Below, piece after piece: positions 60,569-64,000 of a stretch of 64,000 bases of DNA. The notes beneath the pieces were generated by a model. The model did no database searches and was not told where the DNA came from. It saw nothing but the letters and a program-made list of their open reading frames with translations. Source of the DNA: CALKXV01 sp965228905. GTDB lineage: Bacteria; Pseudomonadota; Alphaproteobacteria; Rhodobacterales; Rhodobacteraceae. The number at the start of each line of letters is the position of its first letter. Position 1 is the first letter of the stretch. The DNA lies in NCBI GenBank assembly GCA_965228905.1, contig CBDDII010000003.1, positions 1,550,001-1,614,000 on the forward strand, given 5' to 3'. The position numbers and the translations under genes were made by a program.

Positions 60569-61908
60569 GGATGTTGAACGATCTTTACCAGAATCAGCGG
60601 GCCATGCGCGCGATGCGTCAGGCGGCGATCCAGCGTGGAGTGGTTGCGGTTCTGGACGTGGGCACGTCAAAGATTTCCTGCCTGATCCTGAAATTCGACG
60701 GGCGAGACCGCGCACCCCAGGGCGAAGGCATCGGTGCAATGGCAGGGCAGACCAAGTTCCGGGTTATAGGTGCCGCCACAACGCGGTCGCGCGGGATCGA
60801 GCTTGGCGAAACGGTGGCGGTGCAGGAAACCGAACGCGCGATCCGAACGGCAGTACAGGCGGCCCAGAAGATGGCGAACTGTCGGGTCGATCACGTGATT
60901 GCCTGCCTGTCGGGGGGGCAACCCCGGTCGTACGGGTTGGCCGGGCAGGTCAACGTCACCGGTGACGTGGTGGGTGAGACAGACATCGCCCACGTGCTGG
61001 CGGCCTGCGATGTGCCGGACTATGGGGCAGACCGCGAGATCCTGCATGCACAGCCGGTGAACTTCGCCTTGGATCACCGCTCGGGCCTGATTGATCCGCG
61101 CGACCAGATCGGCCAACGCCTGGCCTGTGACATGCACATGCTGACGGTCGACACCCCGGTGATCGAAAACCTGATCTATTGCTTGCGCCGTTGCGACCTC
61201 GAACTCGCGGGCTTGGCAAACTCGGCTTATGTCTCGGCCATCGCAGCACTTGTCGAGGATGAACAGGAGCTGGGCGCGGCCTGCGTGGACATGGGCGGCG
61301 GCACGACGGGTCTTTCGATTTTCATGAAGCGCCACATGATCTATGCCGATTGCGTGCGCCTTGGCGGTGTGCATGTCACGCAGGACATTTCCAAGGGCCT
61401 GCAGATCGGCATGGCGGCGGCGGAACGGATCAAGACCTTCAACGGCGGCGTCGTGGCCACGGGCATGGACGACCGCGACATGATCGAGATCGGCGGCGAG
61501 ACCGGCGATTGGGAACATGACCGCCGCACGGTCAGCAGGGCCGAACTGATCGGGATCATGCGACCGCGGGTCGAGGAAATCCTGGAAGAAGTGCGCGAGA
61601 GGCTGGATGCGGCCGGCTTCGAGCATCTGCCAAGCCAGCAGATTGTCCTGACGGGCGGCGCCAGCCAGATCCCCGGCCTGGATACACTGGCACCAAAGAT
61701 CCTGGGCCAGCAGGTTCGAATCGGGCGACCCTTGCGCGTTCATGGTTTGCCGCAGGCGGCGACGGGCACGGGGTTTGCAAGCGCGGTTGGCTTGTCCCTC
61801 TTCGCAGCGCACCCCCAGGACGAATTCTGGGATTTCGAGATGCCGCACGATCTTGGCGCCCCGCGTTCTCTGCGCCGCGCGGTCAAATGGTTCAAGAACA
61901 ACTGGTGA
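60565..61908 (+). CDS. ftsA: Cell-division protein FtsA
   Basis: This 447-residue actin-like protein has the start MRMLNDLYQNQRAM. The ATP-binding motifs are VAVLDVGTSKISCLI (about 27-41), ACVDMGGGTTGLSIF (about 235-249) and VLTGGASQIPGLDTLA (about 360-375). The C-terminal amphipathic end LRRAVKWFKNNW attaches FtsZ to the membrane. A longer upstream reading overlapping ftsQ is rejected because the ATGA junction and length match the family. Confidence 0.95.
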   Translation: MRMLNDLYQNQRAMRAMRQAAIQRGVVAVLDVGTSKISCLILKFDGRDRAPQGEGIGAMAGQTKFRVIGAATTRSRGIELGETVAVQETERAIRTAVQAAQKMANCRVDHVIACLSGGQPRSYGLAGQVNVTGDVVGETDIAHVLAACDVPDYGADREILHAQPVNFALDHRSGLIDPRDQIGQRLACDMHMLTVDTPVIENLIYCLRRCDLELAGLANSAYVSAIAALVEDEQELGAACVDMGGGTTGLSIFMKRHMIYADCVRLGGVHVTQDISKGLQIGMAAAERIKTFNGGVVATGMDDRDMIEIGGETGDWEHDRRTVSRAELIGIMRPRVEEILEEVRERLDAAGFEHLPSQQIVLTGGASQIPGLDTLAPKILGQQVRIGRPLRVHGLPQAATGTGFASAVGLSLFAAHPQDEFWDFEMPHDLGAPRSLRRAVKWFKNNW

Positions 61909-62306
61909 TACGGGCAGCCTTGATAACCCCATTGATCCTTGCCGGGGCAGGGGCCTTTGCGCAGGAGCGCATCACGGCAGGCCAGTTCCTTGATATTGCC
62001 GATGGCCATACGCTCACCTTTCACGACCTGCACAGCGGCCGGGCCGTCGGGGTGGAACAATTCCTGACGCGAAAGCTGTCCGTCTGGAAGGAAACCGGCG
62101 GCGAGTGTGTCTATGGCTCGATCACGGTCGACGATGGCAGGCTTTGCTTTCTTTACGATCACCGGGACGAAAAGGTCTGCTGGTGGACTTTTGCCGAGGA
62201 TGACCGCCTGTTCGTCCTATACGCCGACCGACCCACGGGTGAGATCCAGGAGATCGTCGACATCTCGGACGAGCCCTTGGGCTGTCCGATGAAGCCCTCG
62301 GTCTGA
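61905..62306 (+). CDS. Small exported protein downstream of ftsA
   Basis: This protein has 133 residues from GTG at 61905, whose GTGA overlaps the ftsA stop. The signal peptide MIRAALITPLILAGAGAFA precedes QERITAGQF. An ATG at 61887 adds six residues that give an acidic, less usual signal start. The mature part has two or three Cys (GECVYGS, KVCWWTF, GCPMKPSV) and is probably a small beta-rich periplasmic domain. I do not recognise the family. Coupled to ftsA and just before ftsZ, it may belong to envelope or division biology. Confidence 0.75.
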   Translation: MIRAALITPLILAGAGAFAQERITAGQFLDIADGHTLTFHDLHSGRAVGVEQFLTRKLSVWKETGGECVYGSITVDDGRLCFLYDHRDEKVCWWTFAEDDRLFVLYADRPTGEIQEIVDISDEPLGCPMKPSV

Positions 62307-62700
62307 GCCTGTGCTTTTCCGCCGACGCCTAAGAAAGCGGAAGACGCAGAAACGCGAATCTGTTAAGTTATCCACAAGGCCGGGCAACGGTCACGAGGAA
62401 GGCAGAGCAGCCCTCTCAGATTGTAGGCTACAACCATAAGGTGTGGGATTTCCCCTGCGGAACCCGCTGTTTGGTTGAAGATGATGTTGTAAGTGCGCGT
62501 CATACCACAGGATATTGACTGCACCACGACATGCTGGGAAGAGGTGACAAAAATTTGCCATATTTCGTGGTTTCGGGCTCGAATCGGGGTGACCAAAGCG
62601 ATGGCTTTCGGTAATGTCGCCCCATCCTAGACAGAACCGGTTTGGTTGCGACTTGCGCCTCGGCCCGGTGGCGCGACAAGAATAAACAGGCGGACGATCC
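62307..62700. promoter_or_regulatory. 394-base ftsZ upstream region with DnaA box and palindrome
   Basis: No gene is seen here. It contains a perfect DnaA-box sequence TTATCCACA (62368-62376), just after GTTAAG, and a perfect inverted repeat TTGTAG-G-CTACAA (62421-62433). GANTC sites at 62356-62360 and 62581-62585 could be CcrM-methylated. This is the expected place for the main ftsZ promoter and cell-cycle control. Actual -35/-10 elements are not clear. Confidence 0.5.
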
Positions 62701-64000
62701 ATGACTCTGAATTTGACCATGCCCACTCACGAAGAGCTGAAACCCCGCATTACGGTGTTCGGTGTCGGTGGCGCAGGCGGCAATGCCGTCAACAATATGA
62801 TTGAAAAGAAACTCGAAGGTGTGGAGTTCGTGGTGGCGAACACCGATGCGCAGGCTTTGCAGCAATCGCACGCTTCGACGAAAATCCAGATGGGTGTTCG
62901 GGTTACCGAAGGTCTGGGGGCGGGGGCGCGTCCTTCCGTCGGGGCTGCCGCTGCTGAAGAAACCATCGAGGAAATCGTCGACCAACTGGCCGGTGCGCAC
63001 ATGTGTTTCATCACGGCGGGCATGGGCGGCGGCACCGGGACGGGTGCGGCTCCGATCATCGCTCAGGCTGCGCGAGAATTGGGCGTTCTGACCGTTGGCG
63101 TTGTGACCAAACCCTTCCAGTTCGAAGGCGCAAAGCGGATGCGCCAGGCCGAAGAAGGCGTTGAAGCGCTTCAGAAAATGGTCGACACGCTGATCATTAT
63201 CCCGAACCAGAACCTGTTCCGGATCGCCAACGAAAAAACCACCTTCACCGAAGCGTTTTCCATGGCAGACGACGTGCTTCATCAAGGTGTGAAAGGCGTG
63301 ACCGACCTGATGGTGCGTCCGGGCCTGATCAACCTCGACTTTGCCGATGTGCGTGCCGTGATGGACGAAATGGGCAAGGCGATGATGGGTACGGGCGAGG
63401 CCGAGGGCGAAGATCGCGCTGTTCAGGCCGCCGAAAAGGCGATTGCCAATCCGCTTCTGGACGAAATCAGCCTGAAGGGTGCGAAGGGCGTGTTGATCAA
63501 CATCACCGGTGCGGACGACCTGACGCTGTTCGAACTGGACGAGGCCGCCAACCGCATCCGCGAGGAAGTGGACGCCGACGCCAACATCATCGTCGGTTCG
63601 ACGCTGGATACCTCGATGCAGGGCGCGATGCGCGTCAGCGTGGTGGCCACCGGCATCGACGCCGCACAGCAGGCCGAGCAGCCGCCGGCACGCGGTGTGC
63701 GCACCGAAGCCATTGCTGCGGCACCTGCCCAGCCGGCGACCCCGCCGGCCCCTGTCTATGAAGAACCGGCAGTCGCGGCACAGGCCGCGCCCGCAGTTGC
63801 CGAGGAACGGTATGTCGAGCCGAGCCTGTTCGAGGAACTGGAGCAGAACGCAGTCGCCCAATCCGACGACGGGTTGCCGCCGCCTGCCTATCAGCCGCAG
63901 CCTGCAAGTGCGGAAACGGCCGGACGTCCGGTACCTGGCACGCCGACGCCCGAGGCCCTGGCGCGACTGGAGCGTGTCACGGGCCGTGCGCCCGGTTCGA
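62701..64000 (+). CDS. ftsZ: Cell-division protein FtsZ, 5' part
   Basis: The tubulin-like GTPase that forms the Z-ring, running off the end of the window after 433 codons. It starts MTLNLTMPTHEELKPRITVFG. GTP-binding GVGGAGGNAVNNM (residues about 21-33), the tubulin signature GMGGGTGTGAAP (about 107-118), the synergy loop NLDFADVRAVM (about 207-217) and NITGADDLTLFELDEAA are visible. A Pro/Ala/Gln-rich linker begins near residue 325; the conserved C-terminal tail lies outside the window. Confidence 0.97.
   Translation, partial: MTLNLTMPTHEELKPRITVFGVGGAGGNAVNNMIEKKLEGVEFVVANTDAQALQQSHASTKIQMGVRVTEGLGAGARPSVGAAAAEETIEEIVDQLAGAHMCFITAGMGGGTGTGAAPIIAQAARELGVLTVGVVTKPFQFEGAKRMRQAEEGVEALQKMVDTLIIIPNQNLFRIANEKTTFTEAFSMADDVLHQGVKGVTDLMVRPGLINLDFADVRAVMDEMGKAMMGTGEAEGEDRAVQAAEKAIANPLLDEISLKGAKGVLINITGADDLTLFELDEAANRIREEVDADANIIVGSTLDTSMQGAMRVSVVATGIDAAQQAEQPPARGVRTEAIAAAPAQPATPPAPVYEEPAVAAQAAPAVAEERYVEPSLFEELEQNAVAQSDDGLPPPAYQPQPASAETAGRPVPGTPTPEALARLERVTGRAPGS

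Noticed and set aside
62368..62376. Replication origin near the DnaA box
   Set aside because: Only single boxes are seen (also at 49276), with no AT-rich unwinding region or box cluster.

Overview
ORGANISM. The window is dense, high-GC DNA with short intergenic gaps, many ATGA/GTGA gene overlaps, and TRAP, TTT and ABC transporters feeding sugar-acid and organic-acid catabolism. Together with a pyrrolysine-independent MttB/corrinoid module, small DUF2484-type membrane proteins before murB, and a murB-ddl-ftsQ-ftsA-ftsZ cell-wall cluster, this points to an alphaproteobacterium of the Rhodobacteraceae (Roseobacter group). Species cannot be named from the sequence. I see no rRNA or tRNA gene, CRISPR array, intact insertion sequence or prophage. 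LAYOUT. (1) 1-21.5 kb is a sugar-acid catabolic island. It starts with the end of a BNR/Asp-box sialidase-like protein. A PdxA2-type dehydrogenase, a DapA/NAL-family lyase, an Fe-ADH and a PanE-like reductase follow on the plus strand, converging on a GntR regulator and a DUF1537 (DtnK/DenK-like) kinase. A leftward block carries an SDR, KdgD, an unclassified multi-pass membrane protein, an alpha-ketoglutaric semialdehyde dehydrogenase, an RraA-like protein, a second NAL-family lyase, an enolase-superfamily dehydratase, an IlvD/Edd dehydratase, a 40-residue membrane microprotein, and a TRAP transporter (fused DctQM plus DctP). A divergent GntR regulator and xylulokinase close it. The implied route is aldarate or aldonate uptake by TRAP, dehydration by the enolase-type or IlvD-type enzyme, KdgD, then 2-oxoglutarate semialdehyde to 2-oxoglutarate. 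(2) 21.6-27.2 kb holds a soluble triple-PAS chemoreceptor and an ExbB-ExbD-ExbD-TonB operon led by a small exported protein. (3) 27.2-38.2 kb is a carbohydrate ABC-transporter operon (binding protein, two permeases, ATPase) with an argininosuccinate-lyase paralogue and a PfkB kinase. It is divergent from a ROK repressor, a PIG-L deacetylase fusion and a DMT exporter, and an elaborate palindromic operator lies between the two arms. (4) 38.4-44.4 kb holds acnB with a terminator, then a TctC binding protein and a TctA-TctB fused permease. (5) 44.4-47.6 kb is a compact unusual locus: a free-standing adenylation enzyme, a carrier-protein/thioesterase protein whose nucleophile is Cys instead of Ser, and a sulfotransferase. 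(6) 47.6-56.8 kb holds guaA, mttB, small conserved hypotheticals, a DUF1638 protein, a TetR/cupin pair sharing a palindromic operator, an mtbC-like corrinoid protein and a PA0069-type radical SAM protein. (7) 56.8-64 kb holds three small membrane proteins, then murB, a REP-like element, ddl, ftsQ, ftsA, a small exported protein and ftsZ, which runs off the end. HOW IT FITS. Regulators sit beside their targets: GntR with TRAP, ROK with ABC, TetR with cupin. The half-site TTGACCAGT appears at two promoters of the sugar-acid island, suggesting one GntR-type regulator co-ordinates both. In the TRAP and ABC operons a GC-rich hairpin separates the binding-protein gene from the permease gene, a usual way to keep binding protein in excess. 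The best candidate for an undescribed system is the split NRPS-like locus with the Cys thioesterase and sulfotransferase. Second is the ABC/ArgH-like/PIG-L catabolic cluster.
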